Notes under the pieces: generated by a model | What the model was told of the DNA's origin: nothing | What the model saw: the letters and a program-made list of their open reading frames with translations, nothing else | Database searches by the model: none | Assembly (NCBI GenBank): GCA_947503285.1 | Contig: CANNDD010000003.1 | Span: 248,001-312,000 of the forward strand | Reading direction: 5' to 3' | Source: an uncultured Croceitalea sp. | GTDB taxonomy: Bacteria > Bacteroidota > Bacteroidia > Flavobacteriales > Flavobacteriaceae | DNA: 64,000 nt | Position numbers and translations under genes: made by a program | In this document: positions 1 through 8,959 of the stretch, one piece after another | Numbering within the stretch: position 1 is the first letter of the stretch | Layout of the letters: each line of letters begins with the position of its first letter

Positions 1-2330
1 CCCAAGTACAGATATTCCAATGCCGCGATTTTTAATAACTGCTTGCTTTTTGCCCCCAACGTACGCAGTAAAACATTTTCTTTTATCCTCTGGTATTTAC
101 TGGTTCGTACAGAACCTATCAATACAATGATACCGGTTAGTATACTAAAAAACGCCATAAAATTAATGACCCAGGAAATTTTGTTCAAAATTCCTTCCAC
201 AACCGTCAATATTTGGCGTAGATCAATGACGGATACCGTTGGAAACTCTTTGACCAACTTTCGTTGTAGATTGGCCGAGGCGGCAGCGTCGGGCACATTG
301 GTGGTCAAAACATGAAACTGGGGGGCATTTTCAAGTACCCCTTTCGGAAACAGGATTGAGAAATTGATTTGCATTCGTGCCCAGTCAACCGTTCTAATAT
401 TGGCCACTACGGTCTCCATTAGAACGCCCTGCACATTGAATATCAGTTTATCGCCAATATCAACTTGGGCATCATTGGCAACATTTTCGGCCAGTGATAT
501 GGCAATCGCACTGTTATCGGTACTCGCCTGTGATGGCCAAGAACCTTTTTGCGATGTCTCTGAGTCGATAAGTTCATCGCGATAGGTCACCCTGAACTCA
601 TGGTGTAAAATCCATCGATTGATGGTGCTGGTGGAATCCAAAATAATTTCACGTACCGGCCTATCCTTAATCTGATGCATTCTCATCGTGATGATGGGGA
701 TGTTATCCAACACTTCCAATCCAGAGGCCATAATACTTTTCGCGGCTACCTCTTTTTCATCGGTTTGTACATCCATCAATACTAAATTCGGAGCTTTTGA
801 GGTACCCTCTATCGAGGTCTTTGCCAAAAGGATATCCTTCGTAAAATACAAGGTGCTTATCAGAAAAGTGCCGACACCTATGGCCAAGATCAAAACGGTT
901 GTTTGATTATTGGGCCTAAAAAGGTTCAAAAGGCTTTGCCGTGCCGAAAAATCCCAAGTTTTTGGAAAATATCGTTTAATCAATCGCATGAAGAGCACTG
1001 CAATACCCCCCAATATCATGAAAACCAGCATGATGCCCAAAACAAAAAATAAGGCATACCAGCCATCTTTCAATAACCAAAATGCAAAACCATAAACAAA
1101 AATCAATATCGCTGAGAGTACCGCGACCCTAGAAATAAGAGACCCCTTAGAACTATCCCCTTGTGCACGTAATACCTGTAAGGGTGATACAAACCAGGTA
1201 CCCAACAATGGTGAAAGGGCGAACAAGACGGACATAAGCACGCCCAAGATCAAACCGACACCAATGGCTTGGGGCGCTATATCGATTTCGACATCAAAAG
1301 GTAAATAACCCTCTAAGAGTAAGGGAAATAATTGCTGGAGCATCAGCCCTGTCAAGACCCCTAAAAATCCCCCAAAAAAACCCATGCCGAAAATTTGGAT
1401 CAAATAAATAAGAAAAGTCTGTTTTCTTGTGGCACCTATACACTTAAGCACGGCGACGGCACTTAGTTTTTCCTTGATGTAAATATGCACGGAACTCGCA
1501 ATACCGACGCAACCCAACAATAAGGCTATAAAGGCAACGAGGTTCAAGAACTTACCAAAATTTTCATAACTACGGCCTAAACGTTGTCCTGTCGAAATAT
1601 GGGTGTCTAAATCCGCATTCTCAACATCGAGCATGGGATCGACCAATCTATCCAATTCTTCCAATTCTTGGTCTGGTTCGGCCACAAAGTAAAAATCATA
1701 TCCAATGCGACTACCGGTTTGAACAAGTCCGGTTTCCTCGATTTTTTCATAGGGAATCCATATCGGGGGAGCGATGGACGCCCCTACCCCATTCGTGCCG
1801 GGTGCGGAAACCAAGGTTCCTGAGATAGGCAAGACCACATTACCCACCTTGATGGAATCTCCGGTCTTTACCCCAAATTGCAACATTAATGTGGCATCGA
1901 CCAAGGCCCCTCCTTGCTTTTGATAGTTTAAGGCCGCCTCAACGGGTTTTGTTTCCAATTCCCCATAAAAGGGATAGTTACCTTGAATTCCGCGAATACC
2001 GGCTAACTTAGTATTACCGCTTTTAGGAAACACTACCATCGATGGAAAGCTGACCGCACTTGCATCCGCACCACCCAATGAATCAATGATCTCGGCTACC
2101 CTTGGGGTAGGTGCCTGATTACTGTCAATGCGATAATCCGCCCCCATTAAGGCCTTGGACTGTAATGCGATATTACCTTTTAAATTGATGCTAAACGACT
2201 GTATACTTACCACTGCCGCAATACCCAATACTATAGAAGCCATAAAAAGCAATAGGCGTTTGCCACTGGCCCGACTATCACGCCACGCCATTTTCAGCAA
2301 CCAATCAAAGCCGGCTCTTTCCATCTTCAT
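1..2330 (-). CDS. FtsX-type ABC transporter permease, YbbP-like (partial, C-terminus beyond window)
   Basis: Reading the minus strand from an ATG at 2330 gives an uninterrupted frame to the left edge, about 776 residues. It begins with MKMERAGFDWLLKMAWRDSR and has a first membrane segment near residues 28-45, then a long extracytoplasmic MacB-like domain, a central group of membrane helices and a second FtsX half. YbbP-family permeases are usually about 800-850 residues, so little is missing. The start overlaps the stop of the ATPase gene by one base (TGATG), implying translational coupling. Known relatives pair with YbbA and sit beside tesA, as here. The substrate is unknown; a lipid or hydrophobic cargo is an inference from the family. 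Confidence 0.9.
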   Translation of the reverse strand, partial: MKMERAGFDWLLKMAWRDSRASGKRLLLFMASIVLGIAAVVSIQSFSINLKGNIALQSKALMGADYRIDSNQAPTPRVAEIIDSLGGADASAVSFPSMVVFPKSGNTKLAGIRGIQGNYPFYGELETKPVEAALNYQKQGGALVDATLMLQFGVKTGDSIKVGNVVLPISGTLVSAPGTNGVGASIAPPIWIPYEKIEETGLVQTGSRIGYDFYFVAEPDQELEELDRLVDPMLDVENADLDTHISTGQRLGRSYENFGKFLNLVAFIALLLGCVGIASSVHIYIKEKLSAVAVLKCIGATRKQTFLIYLIQIFGMGFFGGFLGVLTGLMLQQLFPLLLEGYLPFDVEIDIAPQAIGVGLILGVLMSVLFALSPLLGTWFVSPLQVLRAQGDSSKGSLISRVAVLSAILIFVYGFAFWLLKDGWYALFFVLGIMLVFMILGGIAVLFMRLIKRYFPKTWDFSARQSLLNLFRPNNQTTVLILAIGVGTFLISTLYFTKDILLAKTSIEGTSKAPNLVLMDVQTDEKEVAAKSIMASGLEVLDNIPIITMRMHQIKDRPVREIILDSTSTINRWILHHEFRVTYRDELIDSETSQKGSWPSQASTDNSAIAISLAENVANDAQVDIGDKLIFNVQGVLMETVVANIRTVDWARMQINFSILFPKGVLENAPQFHVLTTNVPDAAASANLQRKLVKEFPTVSVIDLRQILTVVEGILNKISWVINFMAFFSILTGIIVLIGSVRTSKYQRIKENVLLRTLGAKSKQLLKIAALEYLYL

Positions 2331-3019
2331 CACGATTCTGCGGTGATTTTATGCGCCACTATTTTTCCGCCTTTTAGTTGTAGTATCTTTTGTGTTTTCT
2401 GGGCAAGCTCTAAATCGTGGGTAACGATGACCAAAGTCGTGCCTGCTTCTTTATTAAGATCGAATAATAATTCGACCACTTTTTCCCCAGTCCCTTCATC
2501 TAAATTACCGGTAGGTTCGTCAGCGAACAAAATCGAGGGTTTACTCGAAAAAGCCCTTGCTAGGGCCACACGTTGTTGTTCACCACCTGATAACTGTGAG
2601 GGATAATGGTGAAAACGTTCTTCAAGGCCGACCTTGGCCAATAAGTCCATACCTACTTTCGTCGGATTTTTGGCCCCCTGAAGTTCAATAGGTACGATAA
2701 CGTTTTCCAATGCCGTAAGTGTAGGCAATAACTGAAAGTTTTGAAAAATAAACCCTACTTCGCGATTTCGTAAAAGTGCCAGTTCATCTTCGGTCAAACC
2801 AGAAAGTCGCGTGCCACATAACTCAACATAGCCCCTATCTGGTTGGTCTAACCCCGCACAAAGACCCAATAAGGTGGTTTTTCCACTTCCTGAAGGGCCT
2901 ACAATGGCAAAAGTCTCCCCTGCTTCGATAGTAAAAGAAATAGCATCTAAAACGGTCAATGCCCTTGAACCGCTGGTGTACGTTTTTCCAAGTCCGTCAA
3001 CGTTTAATATCTTTGACAT
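2330..3019 (-). CDS. ABC transporter ATP-binding protein, YbbA/LolD-like
   Basis: A 229-residue ATPase that powers the permease encoded immediately downstream. Walker A GPSGSGKTT lies at residues 41-49, the signature LSGGEQQRV near 143-151, and Walker B ILFADEP near 163-169, followed by the D-loop GNLDEGTG. The length and the MacB/LolD-type spacing fit the lipoprotein/macrolide-exporter ATPase family. Its stop shares a base with the permease start. It is transcribed divergently from the TesA-like esterase, the same neighbourhood as ybbA-ybbP/tesA in Proteobacteria. Confidence 0.93.
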   Translation of the reverse strand: MSKILNVDGLGKTYTSGSRALTVLDAISFTIEAGETFAIVGPSGSGKTTLLGLCAGLDQPDRGYVELCGTRLSGLTEDELALLRNREVGFIFQNFQLLPTLTALENVIVPIELQGAKNPTKVGMDLLAKVGLEERFHHYPSQLSGGEQQRVALARAFSSKPSILFADEPTGNLDEGTGEKVVELLFDLNKEAGTTLVIVTHDLELAQKTQKILQLKGGKIVAHKITAES

Positions 3020-3092
3020 ATAATGTACGATTCCTTAATTTGATTAAACCCGAAAAATAGGTAATTGTATTTGATTTTTACACCCTAGCACC

Positions 3093-3773
3093 ATGCACAC
3101 CTTCTTAAAGTTTCGTTATTTTTTTTGTTTATTTTTCTTGTTCTCATGTGCTGATCAACCCAAAAAGGACACCGAGGACGAAGCTGTCGAAAATACTGGG
3201 GTCGTTAGTGAAGAAAATGTCAAAAAAACGATATTGTTTTTTGGGGATAGCCTTACGGCAGGATACGGAATTGAGGTAGAAGAGGCTTTTCCGGCATTGA
3301 TACAAAATAGACTGGATTCTTTAAACCTTGATTATGTCACCATAAATTCAGGTTTAAGCGGGGAAACCACTTCGGGAGGATTAAATCGTTTAAACTGGGT
3401 GCTGAATCAAGAGGTTGCTATTTTCGTGTTGGAACTTGGCGCCAATGATGGCCTTCGTGGAATTCCACTTGAAAAGACCCGAGAGAATCTGCAAGCCATC
3501 ATTACTTTGGTAGAAAAGAAAGATCCTGCGATAAAAATTATTCTAGCAGGTATGCAAATACCCCCGAATATGGGTGCTGAATATACCACGGGGTTTCGTA
3601 AAATATTTCCTGAACTAGCTAAAGAGAACGAAATCCCCTTAATTCCATTTCTTTTGGAAGGGGTAGCAGGTATACCCGAATTGAACTTGGAAGACGGCAT
3701 CCACCCCACCGCAAAGGGACATCAAATCGTTATGGAAAATGTTTGGCAGGTTCTGGAAGAGGTCGTACGATAA
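3093..3773 (+). CDS. SGNH-family arylesterase / lysophospholipase L1-like lipoprotein, TesA-like
   Basis: A 226-residue lipoprotein whose lipobox ends at Cys19 (LFSC). All SGNH blocks are visible: GDSLTAGYG with Ser53, GLSGETTSGG with Gly, GANDG with Asn118, and DGIHPTAKGH with Asp201 and His204, so a complete catalytic triad is present. The family hydrolyses short acyl esters, thioesters or lysophospholipids in the periplasm. It is divergent from the YbbAP-like transporter; this pairing is conserved far outside Bacteroidota and suggests that the two act on related lipid substrates, which is an inference. Confidence 0.9.
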   Translation: MHTFLKFRYFFCLFFLFSCADQPKKDTEDEAVENTGVVSEENVKKTILFFGDSLTAGYGIEVEEAFPALIQNRLDSLNLDYVTINSGLSGETTSGGLNRLNWVLNQEVAIFVLELGANDGLRGIPLEKTRENLQAIITLVEKKDPAIKIILAGMQIPPNMGAEYTTGFRKIFPELAKENEIPLIPFLLEGVAGIPELNLEDGIHPTAKGHQIVMENVWQVLEEVVR

Positions 3774-3956
3774 CCCTATCAAAATCAATGGTAATCCATT
3801 TAGAAGGCCCTTTTTTAAGGATGCGATTTTAATCATCATGCCCACCACAGCTAGTTGAACAAATCAAAAAGTAGCCCCCACCGTCTGAAAATGCTATTAC
3901 CCTCGGCATTCGTAAAAAAATTGTAAGTTTAAGAACAACCTTTAATTCAATAAACG

Positions 3957-4328
3957 ATGAAATTAGGCGCTTTCTCCGTGAGTCTTTCCGTAAAGAATTT
4001 AGAAACTTCAAGAACATTTTATGAAAAATTGGGGTTCGCCATATTTGCAGGGTCTATGGAACAGCATTATTTGATCATGAAAAATGGCAATGCACTTGTA
4101 GGGCTTTTTCAGGGCATGTTCGAAAACAATATCCTCACCTTTAATCCTGGATGGGATGAGAATGCCCAGAAAGTACCAGGTTATGATGATGTGCGTACCA
4201 TACAAAAACATCTTAAGGCAAATCAAATTGAATTGGTCAAGGAAGCGGATGGTAGTACTAGCGGGCCGGCCAGTATCGTTGTAATGGACCCTGATGGCAA
4301 TACCATTTTAATAGACCAACATATCTAG
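3957..4328 (+). CDS. VOC (glyoxalase/dioxygenase-superfamily) protein
   Basis: A 123-residue single-unit VOC protein. The opening SVSLSVKNLETSRTFYEKLGF and the closing MDPDGNTILIDQH are the usual signatures of the two beta-alpha-beta3 halves of a glyoxalase/bleomycin-resistance-type fold. A metal-ligand Glu or His at the last strand is not clear, so the reaction cannot be assigned. It stands alone between the esterase and the sigma-factor gene, with about 180 bp upstream. Confidence 0.85.
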   Translation: MKLGAFSVSLSVKNLETSRTFYEKLGFAIFAGSMEQHYLIMKNGNALVGLFQGMFENNILTFNPGWDENAQKVPGYDDVRTIQKHLKANQIELVKEADGSTSGPASIVVMDPDGNTILIDQHI

Positions 4329-4374
4329 TTATTTATATCCAATAATTTTGGTTTTACATTATCTTTAAACCCTA

Positions 4375-4905
4375 ATGGCAGTAAATATAGATACGCTCGT
4401 AAGTCAGTTTCAACAAAAGGACAAAAGTGCTTTTGAAGCCCTTTATTCCATGTACGCAGAAAATATCTGTGGGGTTATCCATGCCATTATCAAAGACCAA
4501 GAGCGTGCCCAAGAGCTTTGTCATGATGTTTTTATGAAAATTTGGGATAAGTCAGCTACCTACGATACTTCAAAAGGACGGTTTTTTACGTGGATCTTGA
4601 ATATTGCAAGAAACACGGCTATCGATGAGTTACGATCAAAAGCATATAAAAACCAAAAGAAGAACCTTCAAATGGATTCTTTCGTAGGTATATTGACACC
4701 TGAGCATGAGATGAACATAGACACCATTGGTCTGCAATCTTTACTTAAGGGCATTAAAGAAAAATGTATTCAATTGATCGATTTACTTTATTTCAAAGGA
4801 TATACCCAGAAAGAAGCTGCAGAAAAATTAAAAAAACCTGTCGGCACGATTAAAACACGTATCAGGGCCTGTATTTCTGAAATTAGAAAAAACGGGGGAT
4901 TATAA
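4375..4905 (+). CDS. RNA polymerase ECF-type sigma factor (SigK-like)
   Basis: A 176-residue sigma-70 family protein with region 2 at roughly residues 22-90 (AQELCHDVFMKIWDKS, GRFFTWILNIARNTAIDELR) and region 4 at roughly 115-170 (LLYFKGYTQKEAAEKLKKPVGTIKTRIRACISEIR). Regions 1.1 and 3 are absent, as expected for ECF factors. The next gene starts directly after its stop and encodes a RskA-like membrane anti-sigma factor, which defines the pair. A TATCTTTA box about 20 bp upstream of the ATG resembles the Bacteroidota -7 element. Confidence 0.93.
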   Translation: MAVNIDTLVSQFQQKDKSAFEALYSMYAENICGVIHAIIKDQERAQELCHDVFMKIWDKSATYDTSKGRFFTWILNIARNTAIDELRSKAYKNQKKNLQMDSFVGILTPEHEMNIDTIGLQSLLKGIKEKCIQLIDLLYFKGYTQKEAAEKLKKPVGTIKTRIRACISEIRKNGGL

Positions 4906-5709
4906 ATGGATGTAAAAAAATACATAGCATCTGGAATTCTAGAACTTTATGTTTCTGGGGGCCTAAGCCCTGAAGAAAATCTAGAGGTACAGCACTATGC
5001 CATCAAACATCCTGAAATTCAAGAAGAAATCGAAGCCATTGAAAAGGCCATTCTTAGACTTACGGCAGCTGCATCACCGGGTTTGCCTGAAAACGGTTTT
5101 ACGAGTATTCGAAGTGAACTGGATGATGTGATCCCTTTTGCCCCATCAGCATCAAAAAAGAAAACCCCATGGATCCATTACCTAGGCTGGGCGGCCTCTT
5201 TGATATTTGCGATAGGGTTGATTTGGGTCTACCTTGAAAATCAAGACCTTAAAACCGAAGTTCAAATGGTCAATGGACAAAAACAACAGTTGGAGGAAGA
5301 GATTTTGAATGCTAGGGAACTTGTTGCCGATAAAGATGCCATTGAAACCATGTTGAACAAGCTTCGAAATAGGGACATTACGGTAATTCCATTGGGTGGG
5401 CAAACGATAGCACCGGAATCATACGCACGGGCATATTGGAATAAAAAAGAAAAGAAAGTATACCTAGATGTGCAAGGGCTACCTGACCCCCCATCAGGCT
5501 ATACCTATCAAGTATGGTCTTTAAAGTTGGACCCTTTGACCCCAACCAGCATAGGGATATTAGATGATTTCGTAAGTAATGAAACTGCCATTTTTGAATT
5601 ATCGAATCCAAATGAGTCAGAGGCTTTCGGTATTACCCTAGAACCCAAAGGCGGCAGTGAGACCCCAACCTTAGAACAACTCTATACCCTTGGGGCCGTA
5701 GGACCTTAA
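4906..5709 (+). CDS. Membrane anti-sigma factor, RskA family
   Basis: A 267-residue protein starting on the base after the sigma-factor stop. The N-terminal 75 residues form a small helical zinc-finger-like anti-sigma region without the HxxxCxxC ligands. A membrane helix lies at about residues 88-107 (LGWAASLIFAIGLIWVYL), then a coiled segment, then the C-terminal RskA domain (AYWNKKEKKVYLDVQGLPDPPSGYTYQVW). It is predicted to hold the upstream sigma factor at the inner membrane until a periplasmic signal releases it. The signal is not apparent from the sequence. Confidence 0.9.
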   Translation: MDVKKYIASGILELYVSGGLSPEENLEVQHYAIKHPEIQEEIEAIEKAILRLTAAASPGLPENGFTSIRSELDDVIPFAPSASKKKTPWIHYLGWAASLIFAIGLIWVYLENQDLKTEVQMVNGQKQQLEEEILNARELVADKDAIETMLNKLRNRDITVIPLGGQTIAPESYARAYWNKKEKKVYLDVQGLPDPPSGYTYQVWSLKLDPLTPTSIGILDDFVSNETAIFELSNPNESEAFGITLEPKGGSETPTLEQLYTLGAVGP

Positions 5710-5729
5710 TACCACCAATTACACTTATT

Positions 5730-6140
5730 TTGAATACCACAATAAGGGAAATTTCGCATAAAGATGCCTGGCCGATCCGCCATAAGGTCATGTGGCCCGA
5801 AAAATCATTTGATTTCATAAAATTACCTGATGATGACAAGGGGCTACATTATGGACTTTTCATTGAGGAAAGATTGATTTCAGTGGTATCACTTTTCATA
5901 GAGGCTAGAACAGCCCAGTTTAGAAAGTTTGCGACCCTCAAAGAAGAGCAAGGAAAAGGATACGGTACGACATTATTGCGATTTTTAATGGATCAAGCAC
6001 ACCAATTGGATATTACCAAACTGTGGTGTAATGCGCGAAAGGATAAAGTTCATTTTTATCAGGCTTTCGGAATGCGAAAAACAGAACGTGATTTCTCTAG
6101 GGAAGGCATTGACTTTACTATCTTAGAGAAAGAATTCTAA
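5730..6140 (+). CDS. GNAT family N-acetyltransferase
   Basis: A 136-residue GNAT protein. The acetyl-CoA-binding loop is visible as EEQGKGYGTTLLRFL (motif A, Q/R-x-x-G-x-G/A), followed by the C-terminal beta-bulge region LWCNARKDKVHFYQAFGM. The chosen start is a TTG at 5730; no ATG upstream fits better, and it lies 20 bp after the anti-sigma gene. The substrate is unknown. Confidence 0.85.
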   Translation: MNTTIREISHKDAWPIRHKVMWPEKSFDFIKLPDDDKGLHYGLFIEERLISVVSLFIEARTAQFRKFATLKEEQGKGYGTTLLRFLMDQAHQLDITKLWCNARKDKVHFYQAFGMRKTERDFSREGIDFTILEKEF

Positions 6141-6153
6141 TACAAACGGATAT

Positions 6154-6720
6154 ATGGGATTAGGTGATAGAAAACCGGCATTATTGCTTGTGGATATTCA
6201 AAAAGGATTTGAAGACGAGGCTTATTGGGGTGGCAATAGAAACAATAGGGATGCTGAAATAAAGTGCGCCAAGTTATTGGATAGGTGGCGCGAGCTTAAC
6301 CTGCCCATCTTTCACATCATGCATGGTTCGCGAAACCCCAATTCACCCTTACACCCATCGCAACCAGGTTTTGAACTACACGATTTGATACAACCTAGAA
6401 ATCAAGAACCTATCATCGTTAAAGATGTCAATAGTGCCTTCATCGGCACCAATCTAGAAAACGACCTGAAGGATAATGAGATTACTACCCTTGTCATCGT
6501 CGGTCTAACCACCAACCACTGTATTTCTACAACGACACGTATGGCCGGAAATCTCGATTTTGAAACTTTTTTAATTGCTGACGCCACTGCAACATTTGAC
6601 CGTTTGAGTATAAACGGTACTAAATTTGATGCAGAACTTATCCATCAAACCACTTTGTCAAACCTGAACGAAGAATTTGCAACCGTTTTAAACACGAATG
6701 CGCTACTGGCAATGCTATGA
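6154..6720 (+). CDS. Isochorismatase-family cysteine hydrolase
   Basis: A 188-residue alpha/beta hydrolase of the isochorismatase/nicotinamidase group. The catalytic Asp is in LLLVDIQKGF, the Lys in VKDVNSAF, and the nucleophilic Cys in the cis-peptide loop LTTNHCISTTTRMA. The family hydrolyses amides or vinyl ethers; the precise substrate is unclear. It lies 13 bp after the acetyltransferase and overlaps the following gene by 4 bp (ATGA), so the three genes are probably one transcription unit. Confidence 0.88.
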   Translation: MGLGDRKPALLLVDIQKGFEDEAYWGGNRNNRDAEIKCAKLLDRWRELNLPIFHIMHGSRNPNSPLHPSQPGFELHDLIQPRNQEPIIVKDVNSAFIGTNLENDLKDNEITTLVIVGLTTNHCISTTTRMAGNLDFETFLIADATATFDRLSINGTKFDAELIHQTTLSNLNEEFATVLNTNALLAML

Positions 6721-7274
6721 CAGAAAAAGAAAAAATGCTCCGAGGTGAATTGTATAACCCACTTGATAGAAGTTTACTCTCAGAAAGGGCACAGGCTAGG
6801 CTTTTGTTACAACAATTCAATGAATGCCCTGCCGACGATGGAAAAAAGCTACAATATTTGGCAAAGCGATTGATTCCCAATCAAGGCAAGAGCTGTTTTA
6901 TACAAGCCCCTTTTTATTGTGATTATGGTTCAAATATCCATTTGGGAAAAAGGGTCTTCTTTAATTTCAACTGCGTTGTTCTCGATGTAACCCCAGTTAC
7001 CATAGGGGATAGAACCATGTTTGGCCCCAATGTCCAAATCTATACGGCGACACATCCTATCGAGGCTGTGGCCAGGGCCTCGGGTAAAGAATTGGGTAAG
7101 CCCATTACCATTGGTCAAGATGTTTGGGTCGGCGGTAATGTAACCATATGCCCTGGTGTTTCCATTGGTAGTAGAAGTGTTATTGGTGCAGGTAGCGTGG
7201 TGACCAGAAATATTCCCGAAGATGTATTTGCCGCAGGCAATCCATGTAGGGTCATTAAAGCCATCGAAAATTAA
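6717..7274 (+). CDS. Sugar O-acetyltransferase, Maa/LacA-like left-handed beta-helix
   Basis: A 185-residue acetyltransferase with the N-terminal Mac domain (MTEKEKMLRGELYNPLDRSL) and hexapeptide repeats from about residue 70 onward (IHLGKRVFFN, VTIGDRTMFGPNV, ITIGQDVWVGGNVTICPGVSIGSRSVIGAGSVV). The catalytic His is in YTATHPI. Members transfer acetyl from CoA to maltose, glucose or galactosides. It overlaps the stop of the isochorismatase-like gene by 4 bp. Confidence 0.92.
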   Translation: MTEKEKMLRGELYNPLDRSLLSERAQARLLLQQFNECPADDGKKLQYLAKRLIPNQGKSCFIQAPFYCDYGSNIHLGKRVFFNFNCVVLDVTPVTIGDRTMFGPNVQIYTATHPIEAVARASGKELGKPITIGQDVWVGGNVTICPGVSIGSRSVIGAGSVVTRNIPEDVFAAGNPCRVIKAIEN

Positions 7275-7603
7275 GGCCATTGTGAGATTACGCTATTGCA
7301 ATTGTGACCACATTAGTGCAGGTTCTTCTTTTCTGGCAAAACCACTTTAAAAACATGCTTGCAACCTACTTTACAGCAGCTTATTTTCAATACTTTGAAC
7401 TGGCACCGATATCGAATAAACCAATCCCCAAAAATCTAACAACGATTGGATTCGATAAAGTATACGAAGACTTGTTTAAAAAAGGTAGGCATAAGACTGC
7501 ACTACTGGGTTACTTCATAATTATGTACCCCTATTATTGGTAGAACGCCCAAACTAAATATAAGTCTGGACGTTCTCAAAACAACCAATAAATCACTCTT
7601 TTA
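7275..7603. other. Intergenic region, no supported gene
   Basis: About 330 bp between two genes that converge here. It holds one short GTG-initiated open frame (7304-7543, 79 codons) with no recognisable domain and unusual Phe/Tyr-rich composition; I do not consider it supported. No strong hairpin terminator is visible. Confidence 0.4.
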
Positions 7604-8881
7604 TTAAAGCAATGCTATTTTTTCACCCACTATGGGACCCAATTCATATAAACTGTCTTCAAGTTCTTGCTTTAAGGTCTGAACTTGATCGACCAATCCA
7701 TTTGCCTTATATATTTCGGCTACACTCAATAATATGGCTGGCTCAAAAGTTTTTCCCGCTATATGTTCTTGTACAATACCCAAAGCCTTTTCCGGTTTTC
7801 CCATGTTCAGATAAGTATTGGCCAATAAATGATATGATTCTGGCGTCGGCCTATTTTCCACTTCCGCTAAGGCCAAATTCAAAGCACGGTTGGTTTGCTT
7901 AGTATGTTCTAAGGCAAAATCAATGGTATAGGCGTTGTACATATTGCCGTAGTTATTGTCCATTACGCTCTTACGGTATTGCTCACGGTTTTTTACCGCT
8001 CGTTTGGCATCACCCATAAAATCAGCAATCTCCGCTTTGAGTAAGTAATAATCAGGGGACTGGTAATTTTCGGTAATGGCATCCAATATACGCATGGCTT
8101 CCTTTCCATTTTTTTCATGGGAGTATACTATCCAGGCAATTCCTTTTTTCGCATAGGCATTGTTCGGGTCTAGTGCTAGGGTCTTTAGGTAATGTTGATA
8201 AGAATCCGATATTCTACCGGCATGCCCATAATAATCGGCAATGTTTGAATACGACCATAACATCAACTTCTTATTCCTTGAAGATTCTGCTTTTGCAAGG
8301 GCTTTTTCCATAAACCGAATCGTCGTGTCCAAGTCCCCTTTGTAATCATTCCATTTAGCAACCCGAATTAGGTAACCAAATTCAGATGGGTTGTGAATAC
8401 TGTCTAAATAAGCTTCGGCCTTCGCATAATTTCCCAATTCCATATGAACATCGAATAGTAGACTTTGGGTGTCTTTCAACCCTCCCTCTAGCTGTCGAGC
8501 CATCTCTGCTAGTTCAAGCGCCTCTTTAAAGCGATGCTGCGCTATATAATTTCTCGCTAGTGCACGCAAATAGCCTTCTTTATTGATATTGGCGATTTCA
8601 ACTGCTTTATCCAACGCCTTTTCTGCCTTTTTCAAAAATTTTATATTTCCGGTACCCTTGAAGTAACGACTATATTCACTGGCCACATTGCCAAAACTGA
8701 GTAGTTGCAAACTATCAGGCTTTATTTTTTTATTCCAAAGCTCGAAGAACTTTGAGGTTGTCTTAATTTTTTCGGAATTTAAATGGTTATCGTAGTCGGC
8801 TACCGAAGTGACTTGATCTTGATTGTTATGACATGCCATACATACAAGGGCCATGGCCATGATAATACCTGTTTTTTTCAT
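7604..8881 (-). CDS. TPR-repeat lipoprotein
   Basis: A 425-residue protein with a lipobox ending at Cys16 (LVCMAC) and serial tetratricopeptide-like helices, for example ALARNYIAQHRFKEALELAE, YSNIADYYGHAGRISDSYQHY and LANTYLNMGKPEKALGIVQE. It is the last gene of a minus-strand set with two DUF4331-like genes, 78 bp downstream of them. A scaffold or accessory role in the periplasm or outer membrane for the DUF4331 proteins is an inference from this context only. Confidence 0.88.
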   Translation of the reverse strand: MKKTGIIMAMALVCMACHNNQDQVTSVADYDNHLNSEKIKTTSKFFELWNKKIKPDSLQLLSFGNVASEYSRYFKGTGNIKFLKKAEKALDKAVEIANINKEGYLRALARNYIAQHRFKEALELAEMARQLEGGLKDTQSLLFDVHMELGNYAKAEAYLDSIHNPSEFGYLIRVAKWNDYKGDLDTTIRFMEKALAKAESSRNKKLMLWSYSNIADYYGHAGRISDSYQHYLKTLALDPNNAYAKKGIAWIVYSHEKNGKEAMRILDAITENYQSPDYYLLKAEIADFMGDAKRAVKNREQYRKSVMDNNYGNMYNAYTIDFALEHTKQTNRALNLALAEVENRPTPESYHLLANTYLNMGKPEKALGIVQEHIAGKTFEPAILLSVAEIYKANGLVDQVQTLKQELEDSLYELGPIVGEKIALL

Positions 8882-8959
8882 AAGATTGTGTTTTGAGGTT
8901 TTTTAAATATGGGGAAGACCAAATCCATCTTCCCCACATAATCTCTCATAGCAATTTTA

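Noticed and set aside
43-1095. Series of short plus-strand open frames at the left end
   Set aside because: They are antisense to an intact minus-strand permease frame that runs from 2330 to the edge.
7304-7543. 79-codon open frame after the sugar acetyltransferase gene
   Set aside because: GTG start, no domain, odd Phe/Tyr-rich composition and no supporting context; probably chance.
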